Shown piece by piece: positions 26,398 to 34,434 of a DNA stretch of 64,000 nt. The notes under the pieces were generated by a model, which did no database searches, was not told the DNA's origin, and was given only the letters and a program-made list of their open reading frames with translations. This DNA comes from Halobacteriovorax marinus. GTDB lineage: Bacteria; Bdellovibrionota; Bacteriovoracia; Bacteriovoracales; Bacteriovoracaceae. The stretch is taken from positions 310,001-374,000 of the forward strand of contig MAAO01000002.1 of NCBI GenBank assembly GCA_002163155.1, read 5' to 3'. Positions within the stretch are counted from its first letter, which is position 1. Each line of letters begins with the position of its first letter. Both the position numbers and the translations under genes were made by a program.

Positions 26398-27291
26398 CTA
26401 ATAATGGTAAGGGAATTTTGAAAAGTCTTGGTCTCTTTTCTCTAGGAAGGCATCGCGACCTTCTTGCGCCTCTTCGGTCCCATAGGCAAGTCTGGTGGCT
26501 TCTCCTGCGAAGATTTGTTGACCTACTAGTCCATCATCTAACATGTTAAAGCCAAACTTCAACATTCTCATTGCAGTTGGGGATTTTGAATTAATGAGAG
26601 CTCCCCATTCCAAGGCAACATCTTCAAGATCGTCGTGGGGAACAACTTTATTTATCATCCCCATATCAAAAGCTTCTTGTGCTGAATAATTTAAACCTAG
26701 AAAGAAAATCTCGCGCGCTCTTTTTTGGCCACATTGTCTTGCAAGGTAGGCAGAACCATAACCGGAGTCAAAACTTCCTACATCTGGATCTGTTTGTTTA
26801 AAAACGGCGTGCTCTTTACTTGCAATGGTCATATCACAAACCACATGAAGTGAGTGTCCACCACCCACGGCCCAACCGGGAACAACAGCTATAACGACTT
26901 TAGGCATAAAGCGTATAAGTCTTTGAACTTCTAATATATGGAGTCTTCCAAGTTTTGCAGGATCCCTTTGTCCTTCCTCTCCTATATATTCGTAACCATC
27001 TTTTCCGCGAATTCTTTGATCTCCACCTGAGCAAAAGGCCCAACCACCGTCTTTTGGTGATGGCCCGTTTCCGGTAAGAAGCACAGTTCCAATGTTGGAG
27101 CTCATTCTCGCGTGATCAAATGCTTGATACAGTTCGTCTACAGTCTGAGGACGGAATGCATTTCTTACTTCAGGACGATTTATAGCGATCCTAACAGTTC
27201 CTTGGTCTTTGGCCTTATGGTAAGTTATGTCTGTAAACTTGAAGCCTGCAACCTCATTCCAAAGTTCTGGTTTAAAAATATTTGATGCCAT
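26398..27291 (-). CDS. menB: 1,4-dihydroxy-2-naphthoyl-CoA synthase
   Basis: Crotonase-fold enzyme that closes the second ring in menaquinone biosynthesis. Family strings are VRNAFRPQTVDELYQAFDHAR, WAFCSGGDQRIRGKDGYEY, VPGWAVGGGHSLHVVCDMTIAS, DPDVGSFDSGYGSAYLAR and the C-terminal ETRLAYGTEEAQEGRDAFLEKR-type stretch. 297 residues fits MenB. GGAG precedes the ATG. No other men genes are in the window, so the pathway is scattered in this genome. It implies a menaquinone-using respiratory chain. Confidence 0.96.
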   Translation of the reverse strand: MASNIFKPELWNEVAGFKFTDITYHKAKDQGTVRIAINRPEVRNAFRPQTVDELYQAFDHARMSSNIGTVLLTGNGPSPKDGGWAFCSGGDQRIRGKDGYEYIGEEGQRDPAKLGRLHILEVQRLIRFMPKVVIAVVPGWAVGGGHSLHVVCDMTIASKEHAVFKQTDPDVGSFDSGYGSAYLARQCGQKRAREIFFLGLNYSAQEAFDMGMINKVVPHDDLEDVALEWGALINSKSPTAMRMLKFGFNMLDDGLVGQQIFAGEATRLAYGTEEAQEGRDAFLEKRDQDFSKFPYHY

Positions 27292-27436
27292 GAAATCTCC
27301 ATTCTAAATAGTCCTGTATTTATTCAACTCTTTTTAATATGTGTCAAATTTATGTCCTGATTTCTTAAGGATAATTTGATTTATTCTCTTACCAAAATTT
27401 ACCGTTAGGTTAAGTAGCTTATTAAAGAGGAATAAT

Positions 27437-27991
27437 ATGGATTTAATAAAAGTTCTAATTGCTGATGATGAACCTGAGGTACGTGACCTACTTGAGTTTG
27501 AAGTTCGAGAGTCTTTTGAAGGGATTGAACTTGAATTCTACTTTGCTGGAGATGGTGTTGAAGCTGTTGAAATTATTAAAATCCACAACCCTGACATTAT
27601 TCTTACGGACCTTAAAATGCCGAAAATGGATGGCGTGAATTTAATGAAGGCCACTAGGGAATTAAAGAAAACTCCTAGTATTATTATGATAACCGCTTAC
27701 GGAAGTTATGAGCACGTGCTTGATGCGATGCACCTTGGTGCTTTTGATTTCTTTGAAAAACCCTTTGATGAAGAATTGCTCAAAATGAGTCTAACTAGAG
27801 TAAAGAATTTTATTCAATTCAAGCGATCCATGTATGAGCAAATCACTCTCTTCTTAAAAGATGATAATGTAAGAGATGAAACTATTGAGCAAGTCTTTGA
27901 ATTTGTTGAGTCCATTGCTAAGGAAAGGTATGCCGTCTTAGGAGAGCGCTTAATCAGGGAGTTAAGGAACCAGAAAGCAAAAGCTTCCTAG
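27437..27991 (+). CDS. Response regulator with short helical C-terminal extension
   Basis: 184 residues. Receiver domain 1-122 with Asp10-Asp11, phosphoacceptor Asp58 (LTDLKMPKMDG), ITAYGSYE and Lys108 (FEKPFD), of the NtrC-type receiver pattern. The remaining 60 residues are helical (EQVFEFVESIAKERYAVLGERLIRELRNQ) and match no DNA-binding or enzymatic output domain; they may be a dimerisation or partner-binding helix pair. AGAGGAA Shine-Dalgarno. No kinase is adjacent, so its partner is unknown. Confidence 0.88.
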   Translation: MDLIKVLIADDEPEVRDLLEFEVRESFEGIELEFYFAGDGVEAVEIIKIHNPDIILTDLKMPKMDGVNLMKATRELKKTPSIIMITAYGSYEHVLDAMHLGAFDFFEKPFDEELLKMSLTRVKNFIQFKRSMYEQITLFLKDDNVRDETIEQVFEFVESIAKERYAVLGERLIRELRNQKAKAS

Positions 27992-28054
27992 ATCTTTACT
28001 AAGTTCATGTCCTTGTGTAATTTTGCTTTTTGCTATTACATAAGGATGATAATT

Positions 28055-29116
28055 TTGGCCCTCTTAGTCGTAAAAGATGTATTTAAAAGCTTTGATATAA
28101 AATCTATTGCAGCCGTTGATCACCTTAGCTTTTCAATTCAAAATAATGAGATTGTAAGTGTCATTGGTCCTAGTGGGACCGGAAAGAGCACCATCGTAAA
28201 AATTATTTCTGGGCTTTTGGACTTTCAATCAGGATCTGTCTTATTTGCCGGTAAAGAGCTTGTAACTCACCAATCAAAGAATGAATCTCTTTTAAGAAAA
28301 ATTTCTTATGTTCCTCAAGAATTATCCCTTGATGAGTCAAAAACAGTTTTAGAAAATATTGGAATAAATTTAGTCGAAGAAAATGAAGAGAAGAGGCATC
28401 ACCTCATAAGGGATATGGTCGAAACTTTTGGTCTACAATATAAAGATCATAAATTCCCCAGCGAACTCTCAACGGGTCAGAAGGGGAGAGTTGAGATGGC
28501 CAAGGCCCTAGTCACTAATCCCAAACTCTTGATTCTTGATGAGCCCTTTGCCAATTTAGATCGCTCACTTAGGAATGAATTGAAAGAAGAGCTCCTAGAA
28601 ATTTTAAAAGAAAGAAAGATCTCTGCCATCGTTGTCACTCATGACTTAGAAGATGCTTATTCTCATTCAGATCGTATTTTAGTTTTAAGTGATGGGAAGA
28701 TTAAACAGTTCTCTGGGGCATCTGATATCTATTTAAGGCCTCATGATGCTTGGGTTGCTAAGTTCTCCGGAACAGCTAACTTAATGGCAGGAAAAGTTTT
28801 AGAAGTTAATGGAGACGACTATCTTCAAGAAAATAAACTTGGAAAATTCTCTCTACGCTGTTTTGATTCAAAAGTTAAAAAAGAAAGTTTTGCTTACATG
28901 CTCATAAGACCTGAAGCTTGCATCATATCAGAAAATGGTAGCTTCAAAGGAAAGTTAAAGAAGCTGGTTCATATGGGATCTTTCTATGAAGGACAGGTTC
29001 AAATGGGTGGAATTGAAAAATTTAAAATCCTCATAAACCACGGTCAAAAATTTAAAGTTGGTCAATCCTTACGATTTGACATTGACTCGTCGCAGTGCCA
29101 ACTCTTGTCAATATAA
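28055..29116 (+). CDS. ABC transporter ATPase with TOBE-like C-terminus, no permease nearby
   Basis: 353 residues, PotA/FbpC-type importer ATPase: Walker A GPSGTGKSTIVK, signature LSTGQKGRVEMAKAL (non-standard LSTGQ), Walker B LLILDEPFANLD, H-loop VTHDLEDAY, then a C-terminal TOBE-like domain (about 240-353). The start is taken as TTG at 28055, with AAGGA eight bases upstream, giving the normal N-terminus MALLVVKDVFKSFD; the ATGs at 28007 and 28046 lack a well-spaced site. It follows the response regulator gene closely and stands alone without permease or binding protein, so its transport partner is unclear. Confidence 0.88.
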   Translation: MALLVVKDVFKSFDIKSIAAVDHLSFSIQNNEIVSVIGPSGTGKSTIVKIISGLLDFQSGSVLFAGKELVTHQSKNESLLRKISYVPQELSLDESKTVLENIGINLVEENEEKRHHLIRDMVETFGLQYKDHKFPSELSTGQKGRVEMAKALVTNPKLLILDEPFANLDRSLRNELKEELLEILKERKISAIVVTHDLEDAYSHSDRILVLSDGKIKQFSGASDIYLRPHDAWVAKFSGTANLMAGKVLEVNGDDYLQENKLGKFSLRCFDSKVKKESFAYMLIRPEACIISENGSFKGKLKKLVHMGSFYEGQVQMGGIEKFKILINHGQKFKVGQSLRFDIDSSQCQLLSI

Positions 29117-29177
29117 CTTCTTGCCTGCTGGCTACCATAATTATAAAATTTAAAAAATATCTTTTTTGGAGAAACGA

Positions 29178-29957
29178 ATGCAGAAAATGCTAATTCTATT
29201 TATGGGCTTAATTCTTATTTCATGTGGAAGTGACAATTCTGGTGGCAATTTAAAGAACCCTGGTTTTGTGATTAACGTAGAAGATATTAATAAAATGAGA
29301 GAAGACCTTTCTGCTGCTTGGGAAAATTGGAGACCAGCTAGTCGCAATGTTACCGATGAGGTGATACATGCCAGCGGTGAATTGACTGAGAGTCACTCGG
29401 ACGATGGACCTAAGTGCCACTACGTATATGAAAATATTTTGTACACGACCGTTTGGAATACTGATATTGAGGACTTCGATCTTGATAGAGAGTTTATCAA
29501 TTACTACTTAGGTTCCGACTCAACTGAGGATCCAGCTGTTTGTCATCTAAGGGCAAATACGGGAAGTGCCGGTGATGCTTTTGGTTTGAAATTTTCAGCA
29601 CTAATCTTTTTATATCTCGATCAACTCGATTCTGATTCCCCAAAAAATGCTCCTATATTTGATGAAATTAAAGTGATCTCAATGAGAAAAGGGGAAGTTA
29701 GAGGGATTAAAACTTGGGAACTGTCTTACTCTATAAAGGGAAAAGTTTCAGACTCAGCTTATATTCTACCTCGTAAACTAAAAGAGAATAAAAGAGACTT
29801 AACTTATTCGGGAACTTTATCTGTGACATTTGCTTCAGAAGTTCCTTTCACTGCATGGCTATTAAAATCCGCGGTAGAGGTGCACTTAAGTGATGGGACC
29901 GGATTTGGAGAAAATGATTTATTTGTCGAGTCTATAAACAACGTCATCATAAAATAA
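29178..29957 (+). CDS. Lipoprotein of unknown function
   Basis: 259 residues with a lipobox signal peptide (MQKMLILFMGLILISCGSDN, Cys near 16). The mature part is soluble and acidic, with KCHYVYEN and AVCHLRANTG contributing two cysteines. The ATG at 29178 is used because GGAG lies six bases before it; an in-frame TTG at 29166 lies on that Shine-Dalgarno. No family recognised. It is likely monocistronic, ending in a hairpin shared with the convergent lipoprotein gene. Confidence 0.78.
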   Translation: MQKMLILFMGLILISCGSDNSGGNLKNPGFVINVEDINKMREDLSAAWENWRPASRNVTDEVIHASGELTESHSDDGPKCHYVYENILYTTVWNTDIEDFDLDREFINYYLGSDSTEDPAVCHLRANTGSAGDAFGLKFSALIFLYLDQLDSDSPKNAPIFDEIKVISMRKGEVRGIKTWELSYSIKGKVSDSAYILPRKLKENKRDLTYSGTLSVTFASEVPFTAWLLKSAVEVHLSDGTGFGENDLFVESINNVIIK

Positions 29958-29976
29958 GGAGCGTAGAGCTCCTTAT
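29954..29976. terminator. Shared hairpin between convergent lipoprotein genes
   Basis: ATAAGGAGC / GCTCCTTAT with a GTAGA loop; the stop codon of the plus-strand gene is in the left arm. T tracts are poor on both sides, so it may act as a roadblock for both transcripts rather than a classical terminator. Confidence 0.6.
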
Positions 29977-29977
29977 C

Positions 29978-30199
29978 TCACATGCTCACGCATTTATTTT
30001 GCTTGGACAGTATATAGGCAACTTCAAGAGCATCGTCTTCTAAGAACCAGTGAGGACTTATTTTTCTTCCATTTATTTTGACCTGATAAATACTATCCTT
30101 CCAATGCTTTTCAACTGTACATACATCTCTTGTAGGAACAAACTTTGCTGTTCCACAACTAGTAAGAAGTAGTAATGTTAGAATTGTAAATATACCCAT
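29978..30199 (-). CDS. Small lipoprotein, paralog of the one at 33681
   Basis: 73 residues. Lipobox signal MGIFTILTLLLLTSCG (Cys at 15), then a 55-residue domain with pattern Cys-x2-Glu...W...V-x-Ile-Asn-Gly...His-Trp-Phe...Ala...Leu...Cys. The same pattern recurs in the lipoprotein at 33681. The ATG at 30199 has AGGA seven bases upstream; the longer open frame lacks a site. It follows the FecR-domain gene by 10 bases and is probably in its operon. Function unknown. Confidence 0.75.
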   Translation of the reverse strand: MGIFTILTLLLLTSCGTAKFVPTRDVCTVEKHWKDSIYQVKINGRKISPHWFLEDDALEVAYILSKQNKCVSM

Positions 30200-30209
30200 A
30201 ACTCTTTCC

Positions 30210-31181
30210 TTAAAGATCATTATCAAACTCATCACAATCCCTCTCTCTACGAAATCTTTCAGCTTCACCACCACCAGGGATAGTTTTATAAAACCAGTAG
30301 AAACAATCATTAGTTACTCTCAATGCCTTCTTTCTCATAAGTGCATCTCTAATATCCCAAGGTTCTTTTGCAAGATCAATTTTCTGTTTATTTCTTTTTT
30401 TCTTTTTCTTTTTCTTTAATTTTGGGATTATCTTCTGAGAGACTGTGGCCATGCCTAAACTTGCTCCCACTATTGCAGGAGTTAGCGAGGGACTGCTTAA
30501 GTTTGAAAGGGACTTATTGATCAAATCATTTATTTTATTAAATGTTCCGTCGAGATTTTGCATATTTGGTAAGAGGGAGTCTGCAGAGGCGAGGAGCTTT
30601 TCAACGACTTCTGGACTAAGTTTAGTAAGACCTTTTCCCATGCTTAGAGCATTCGTGTTGAAAGCTTGTCCAGCTTTCAATTGAAATGAATTCGCTCCTT
30701 CAATTGAGGTGGCGAGACTTCCTTTTAGTAGGGCCGTATCAGTAACACTCTTTCCCTGAACAATATATGAATTGGTTAAAAACTCAGTACCTCTCACTCC
30801 GAGTCCAGCCAGTTTCGTTTTGAAATCGAGACTCTCTCCTTTTCTGACTTTCTTTTCAATCTTGGCCCTAAATTGTCCTGTCACTAATTTGAAGACATTA
30901 ACTCTTTTTTCAACAGAGTAATCTTCTATTTGAAACTCACTGTTTGGTCCAATAAGAACTTTTGTTTTGTCAGAAAAAATGACTCTGACTAGAGATTGTG
31001 GTGCGGTTTTAATTAGATCATTTTCTTGAATGCTTGAACCCTTGGAAAGTTTAACTTCTCCGGCGTCCCTTATAATACGGGCCTTGCCTCTCAGTAGGGT
31101 GACCTTTCCAATTTGGTGGGAGGATCCCCAAGTATCCAAGCAGAATAGTATGGTAAGTATTGGTAAATACAGACGAGTCAT
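30210..31181 (-). CDS. Exported FecR-domain protein
   Basis: 323 residues. Signal peptide MTRLYLPILTILFCLDTWGSS, then a FecR domain (about 25-150): GKVTLLRGKARI, SLVRVIFSDKTKVLIGPNSEFQI and LAGLGVRGTEFL, the hallmark of this family. A long helical part follows, then a Lys-rich stretch (about 258-275) and a Cys-containing tail. FecR-domain proteins of this secreted type act in the periplasm, probably as structural or sensing modules; no sigma factor is adjacent. ATG 31181 has GGAG six bases upstream, which decides the start over longer in-frame options. Confidence 0.87.
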   Translation of the reverse strand: MTRLYLPILTILFCLDTWGSSHQIGKVTLLRGKARIIRDAGEVKLSKGSSIQENDLIKTAPQSLVRVIFSDKTKVLIGPNSEFQIEDYSVEKRVNVFKLVTGQFRAKIEKKVRKGESLDFKTKLAGLGVRGTEFLTNSYIVQGKSVTDTALLKGSLATSIEGANSFQLKAGQAFNTNALSMGKGLTKLSPEVVEKLLASADSLLPNMQNLDGTFNKINDLINKSLSNLSSPSLTPAIVGASLGMATVSQKIIPKLKKKKKKKRNKQKIDLAKEPWDIRDALMRKKALRVTNDCFYWFYKTIPGGGEAERFRRERDCDEFDNDL

Positions 31182-31210
31182 CGACTTCTCCAGTGAATTT
31201 ATTGATGACA

Positions 31211-31277
31211 TTATTCTACAAAGTTTCACCAGAAAATCACTATTTATTTAAACTTTTTAATCTTTATTCTACAAAGT
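31211..31277. repeat. Two 14-bp direct repeats in a divergent promoter region
   Basis: TTATTCTACAAAGT occurs at 31211-31224 and again at 31264-31277, 53 bases apart, upstream of the FecR-domain gene (minus strand). They could be paired binding sites for one regulator. Confidence 0.5.
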
Positions 31278-31287
31278 ACTGCCATAA

Positions 31288-31318
31288 TTAATTTGCAATG
31301 ATCATTCATGCAAATTAA
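31288..31318. promoter_or_regulatory. 31-bp inverted repeat, operator-like
   Basis: Perfect 10-bp arms TTAATTTGCA (31288-31297) and TGCAAATTAA (31309-31318) around an 11-base centre that holds its own palindrome ATGATCAT. It lies between the divergent FecR-domain and FHA-domain genes and lacks T tracts. Confidence 0.55.
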
Positions 31319-31417
31319 ATATTTTCAACTAATTAGCCTTTGTTACTAAGGATTTTCAATGAATTGACCGATAATATAGGTGTATGAATCAGTATATATC
31401 TTGAAAGGGAAATTGAA

Positions 31418-32371
31418 GTGACTAAAGCCGTACCATTTTTCTTTGATTCTAAAAAACAAGTTCTTGTCGAATTAATTGACGGGATGACTTTTGGACGAAA
31501 TAAGGAATGTGACTATTCTGTTGTTGATCACAGGGTGAGTGGACTGCATTTTAAAGTCATGATTAAGTCTAATGGAATATTTATTATCGATCTAGAGTCG
31601 TCTAATAAAACAAAACTCAATGGTGATAACATTGATTCAAATACAGAAATCAAATTAAAGATAAAAGATAAAGTTGTTTTTGGTGATCAAAATTTTCAAT
31701 ACTACTTTGATAATATTGAAGACTTTATAATTCCTGATGTTACCACTTCTTTTAGAGTTGACTCTAATGCCGACTTTGTTGATGACATGATAGGTTCGGA
31801 AAAATTAAATGGTATTGACCTTCATCTAGGGAATAAAAAGAAAGTTAATAAGTTAGGAGATTTAAAAAAATCTCGCGCTTATATTACTGAGATTGAAGAG
31901 AAGCTAGATATAGTAAATAAAGATATTCAAACTTTTAATTCTCTAAAAAACTCTTACGATGATTTGGTTGTTAAAATTCGAGCTAGTGAGCAAGAACTTG
32001 GTAATTCTGAATACGAGTCTCAAGAGGACTTCGTAAAGGAGCTTAAAAGCTTCGACTTTTCTATCAATGAATTAAATCATTCAGTTGATGAGGCAAAAAA
32101 GAATATCTCTCTTTGGTCTAGTCAAATAGAGGATATAAAATCAAATATTTCAGATGTAGAGAGATTGCAGAATATATTTTCGAAAATTAAAATCGATAAA
32201 GAAGAAGAGATTAAACTCAGTAATGAGATTTCTAATTATCAAGGCAAGAATTTAGATGATGAAAAATCACGTTTTGAAAAAATAAAAAATGATGAACAAG
32301 ATAGCTATAAACTCTTACAAGAGGATTATGCTGATTCTCTTAAGTATAAAAAGAAGCGTCTGGTAGCCTAG
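31418..32371 (+). CDS. FHA-domain protein with coiled-coil tail
   Basis: 317 residues. N-terminal FHA phosphothreonine-binding domain (1-105): GMTFGRNKECDYSVVD, VSGLHFKVMI and DLESSNKTKLNGDNI hold the conserved Arg, Ser-x-x-His and Asn. The rest is a long charged coiled coil (about 155-310). FHA proteins read Ser/Thr-kinase signals, but no such kinase is in the window. GTG start, with AAGGGA seven bases upstream. The dtd gene begins seven bases downstream, so they are co-transcribed. Confidence 0.88.
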   Translation: MTKAVPFFFDSKKQVLVELIDGMTFGRNKECDYSVVDHRVSGLHFKVMIKSNGIFIIDLESSNKTKLNGDNIDSNTEIKLKIKDKVVFGDQNFQYYFDNIEDFIIPDVTTSFRVDSNADFVDDMIGSEKLNGIDLHLGNKKKVNKLGDLKKSRAYITEIEEKLDIVNKDIQTFNSLKNSYDDLVVKIRASEQELGNSEYESQEDFVKELKSFDFSINELNHSVDEAKKNISLWSSQIEDIKSNISDVERLQNIFSKIKIDKEEEIKLSNEISNYQGKNLDDEKSRFEKIKNDEQDSYKLLQEDYADSLKYKKKRLVA

Positions 32372-32377
32372 TCAATT

Positions 32378-32812
32378 ATGAAAATTGTCGTCCAAAGATC
32401 TCTTAAATCTAGTGTTAGCGTTAACGAAGAAATAGTCAGCTCCATTGAAAAGGGACTAGTCTTACTTGTCTGTATGGAGAAAGGTGATTTAGATTCCGTT
32501 CTAACCAAGGCCTGTGAGAAAATTTTAAATCTAAGAATATTTCCTGATGAATCAGATAGAATGAATTTAAATATTTTACAATATGCGGGAGAGATCCTCT
32601 GCATTAGTCAGTTCACTTTATCTTGGTCTGGTAAGAAAGGAAATCGTCCAAGTTTTGACAACTCTATGGAGCCTGAAAGGGCCAATCAACTCTTTGAAAA
32701 ATTTTGTGATCTCTTAGCTTTGAAAGTTGGAGTTCAAAAAGGAGTCTTTGGTCAGAAAATGAGTGTTTCAATAATAAATGATGGTCCGGTCACATTTCAC
32801 TTAGAATTTTAA
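32378..32812 (+). CDS. dtd: D-aminoacyl-tRNA deacylase
   Basis: Hydrolyses D-aminoacyl-tRNAs (and Gly-tRNA-Ala), protecting translation. Both active-site motifs are present: SQFTLSWSGKKGNRPSF (SQFTL...RPSF) and the C-terminal NDGPVTFHLE (variant of the NxGPVT motif with Asp-Gly). 144 residues is the normal length. No separate Shine-Dalgarno; it follows the FHA gene by six bases and is probably translated by coupling. Confidence 0.96.
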   Translation: MKIVVQRSLKSSVSVNEEIVSSIEKGLVLLVCMEKGDLDSVLTKACEKILNLRIFPDESDRMNLNILQYAGEILCISQFTLSWSGKKGNRPSFDNSMEPERANQLFEKFCDLLALKVGVQKGVFGQKMSVSIINDGPVTFHLEF

Positions 32813-32971
32813 ACTTATCGCCATTATGAAATCGAATAAAATCAGTAGGATATGACAATTTTCTTAACTTTCTTTCAATATTTTCAACAACCTATTGAAT
32901 CAAGTATATTGTCATGTAGAATTAAAGTTAATTTATTAAGAGACTCATAATATTTAAACTAGGATTACATA

Positions 32972-33139
32972 ATGGATAGCACTCAAAAGACTTCTTCACT
33001 CGTAACTGATCAAACTGTTCCAATAAGGAATGATCAATTTCAATTCCAAACATGGCACTTGGTTGTGCTCTTGATTATTGCAGCAGTCGTCATTAAGAAA
33101 TTTGTCTACATTAAAGACAAAACTCGAAACGATCAGTAA
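32972..33139 (+). CDS. 55-residue single-pass membrane protein
   Basis: A very small gene: ATG at 32972 with AGGA seven bases upstream and stop at 33137-33139. The product has a polar 26-residue N-terminus, one hydrophobic helix (WHLVVLLIIAAVVIKKF, about 28-45) and a basic C-terminal tail (YIKDKTRNDQ), so an N-out/C-in orientation is expected. Good Shine-Dalgarno and the positive-inside charge support a real gene. It faces a second small single-pass protein (33222-33482). Function unknown. Confidence 0.65.
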   Translation: MDSTQKTSSLVTDQTVPIRNDQFQFQTWHLVVLLIIAAVVIKKFVYIKDKTRNDQ

Positions 33140-33221
33140 TTAAAAAAATCTATAAGATCATTGAGTCACTAGAAAAGAGGTAAGATGAACTCTTACCTCT
33201 ATATCTTTAGTGTATTAAGAC

Positions 33222-33482
33222 TTAAGCATTTGTTGTGTGATTGAGTCCAGTTGCATTGACTTCCGTCTCTTCTTTTTTTTCATTTTGAGTCGCAAGTTTC
33301 CAGATCCCACCAAAAATAGCGAAGAATAAGAAAACAAATACGATAACGTGTAGAACTTCGATTTGCATTGAAGTTGCAACATATCCAGAAGGTCTAACTG
33401 GCGCTAGTTCTTCACCTTTAGGTACAATTGAAGTTTCATAAACTTTTATATTCTTTGTAGTTGATTTTATAGTGCTACTCAT
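33222..33482 (-). CDS. 86-residue single-pass membrane protein
   Basis: Polar N-terminus of about 40 residues, one hydrophobic helix (LHVIVFVFLFFAIFGGIWKLA, about 44-64) and a charged C-terminus (TQNEKKEETEVNATG). GGAG lies upstream of the ATG. Convergent with the 55-residue protein at 32972, which has the same overall plan. No family recognised. A small subunit or regulator of a membrane complex is one guess, but no larger complex is encoded next to it. Confidence 0.68.
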   Translation of the reverse strand: MSSTIKSTTKNIKVYETSIVPKGEELAPVRPSGYVATSMQIEVLHVIVFVFLFFAIFGGIWKLATQNEKKEETEVNATGLNHTTNA

Positions 33483-33680
33483 TGAGTCAATCTCCGTTAT
33501 TTAAGGCAAAAGTAAGATAATCTGAGATCAATTTACTCGAATTTTTAAAAAAGTCGAGTGAATTTTTATTAAGCTTTTTGAACTCTGATACTTATTACAT
33601 ATTTACTTGAGTGTTTTACTAAAGTTTAAGAGGAGACTAACCGATAAGTATTTATGCACTAAATAAAAAAAGGGGAATGC

Positions 33681-33944
33681 ATGAAGAATTTATTAGTAAT
33701 GGCCGTGGTTTGTTTTGGAATCACTTCTTGCGCCACTAAAGACAAGGTTGCTACCAACTCTCACGCTCTTGCTCAGAGAGAGATAGCCTCCTCCACACCA
33801 GAATGTATGTTTGAAACTCATTCGAGGAATAAGAACTGGCATAGGGTCTCTGTGAATGGAACTCCATACAACAAGCATTGGTACAGTAAGAACCAAGCGA
33901 TGAAGATTAAAAATAAACTTTCTGCGAAGGGACAATGTAACTAA
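33681..33944 (+). CDS. Small lipoprotein, paralog of the one at 29978
   Basis: 87 residues with lipobox signal (MKNLLVMAVVCFGITSCATK, Cys at 17). The C-terminal 50 residues read Cys...Glu...NWHRVSVNGTPYNKHWYSKNQAMKIKNKL...Cys, which lines up with VKINGRKISPHWFLEDDALEVAYIL of the lipoprotein at 29978: V-x-(V/I)-N-G, His-Trp-aromatic, a following Ala and Cys at both ends. A disulfide across the domain is plausible. The gene ends in a hairpin terminator. Function unknown. Confidence 0.78.
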   Translation: MKNLLVMAVVCFGITSCATKDKVATNSHALAQREIASSTPECMFETHSRNKNWHRVSVNGTPYNKHWYSKNQAMKIKNKLSAKGQCN

Positions 33945-33960
33945 TTTATATTTAAATACG

Positions 33961-33989
33961 GCCTCTCTTCTTCAGAAGTGAGGCTTTTT
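33961..33989 (+). terminator. Terminator after the small lipoprotein gene
   Basis: GCCTC...CTTC / GAAG...GAGGC stem with one internal mismatch and a TTCA loop, then TTTTT. Confidence 0.82.
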
Positions 33990-34063
33990 CAGTATTTTTT
34001 CATTCTCTTTTGATCCTAGTTTTTCCATAATTATATTTATTTAAGTTAAAAAGGAGTTTAACT

Positions 34064-34426
34064 GTGACAAACCTCACTAGGTTTCTAGCGATCGCTAGTT
34101 TCATGTTTTTAAGTATCCAGTCCTATTCAAGTGAAGAAGTTCATCCCGGAGATGATCATAGAGGGACTTACTCTATCGAAGGTGAAGTGGTTTATGGGCC
34201 AATGCTTCAGTGTGAATTTTGGAATGATAGCGACAGACCCATTAGAGTGATCAATTACACTTACAAGATTTGGTTTAGAAATCCTTGGGGAAGACTAGAG
34301 CTTGCGACGAGACTCTTTCAGTGTCGTTATAATTGTCGTCTAGGTGTAGATGCTTATAATATTTTTTCTGGTCCAGTGAATGATGGTCCAACAGTGTCTG
34401 CAACTTGTTCAGCACTAGTAAGGTAG
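34064..34426 (+). CDS. Small secreted protein of unknown function
   Basis: 120 residues. GTG start with AGGAG eight bases upstream; Sec signal peptide (…LAIASFMFLSIQSYS, cleavage near 23). The mature part is beta-rich with four cysteines (LQCEFW, FQCRYNC, ATCSALV), probably two disulfides. It is nine bases upstream of the next lipoprotein gene and in one operon with it. No family recognised. Confidence 0.72.
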   Translation: MTNLTRFLAIASFMFLSIQSYSSEEVHPGDDHRGTYSIEGEVVYGPMLQCEFWNDSDRPIRVINYTYKIWFRNPWGRLELATRLFQCRYNCRLGVDAYNIFSGPVNDGPTVSATCSALVR

Positions 34427-34434
34427 GAGAGTTT

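Noticed and set aside
30391-30420. (CTTTTT)n-like run in the FecR-domain gene as a phase-variable tract
   Set aside because: The unit is six bases and encodes a Lys run, so slippage would keep the frame; few copies and interrupted.
33532-33570. Hairpin TTTACTCGA/TCGAGTGAA with T tract
   Set aside because: Lies upstream of, not after, any plus-strand gene; could be an sRNA end but there is no supporting promoter.
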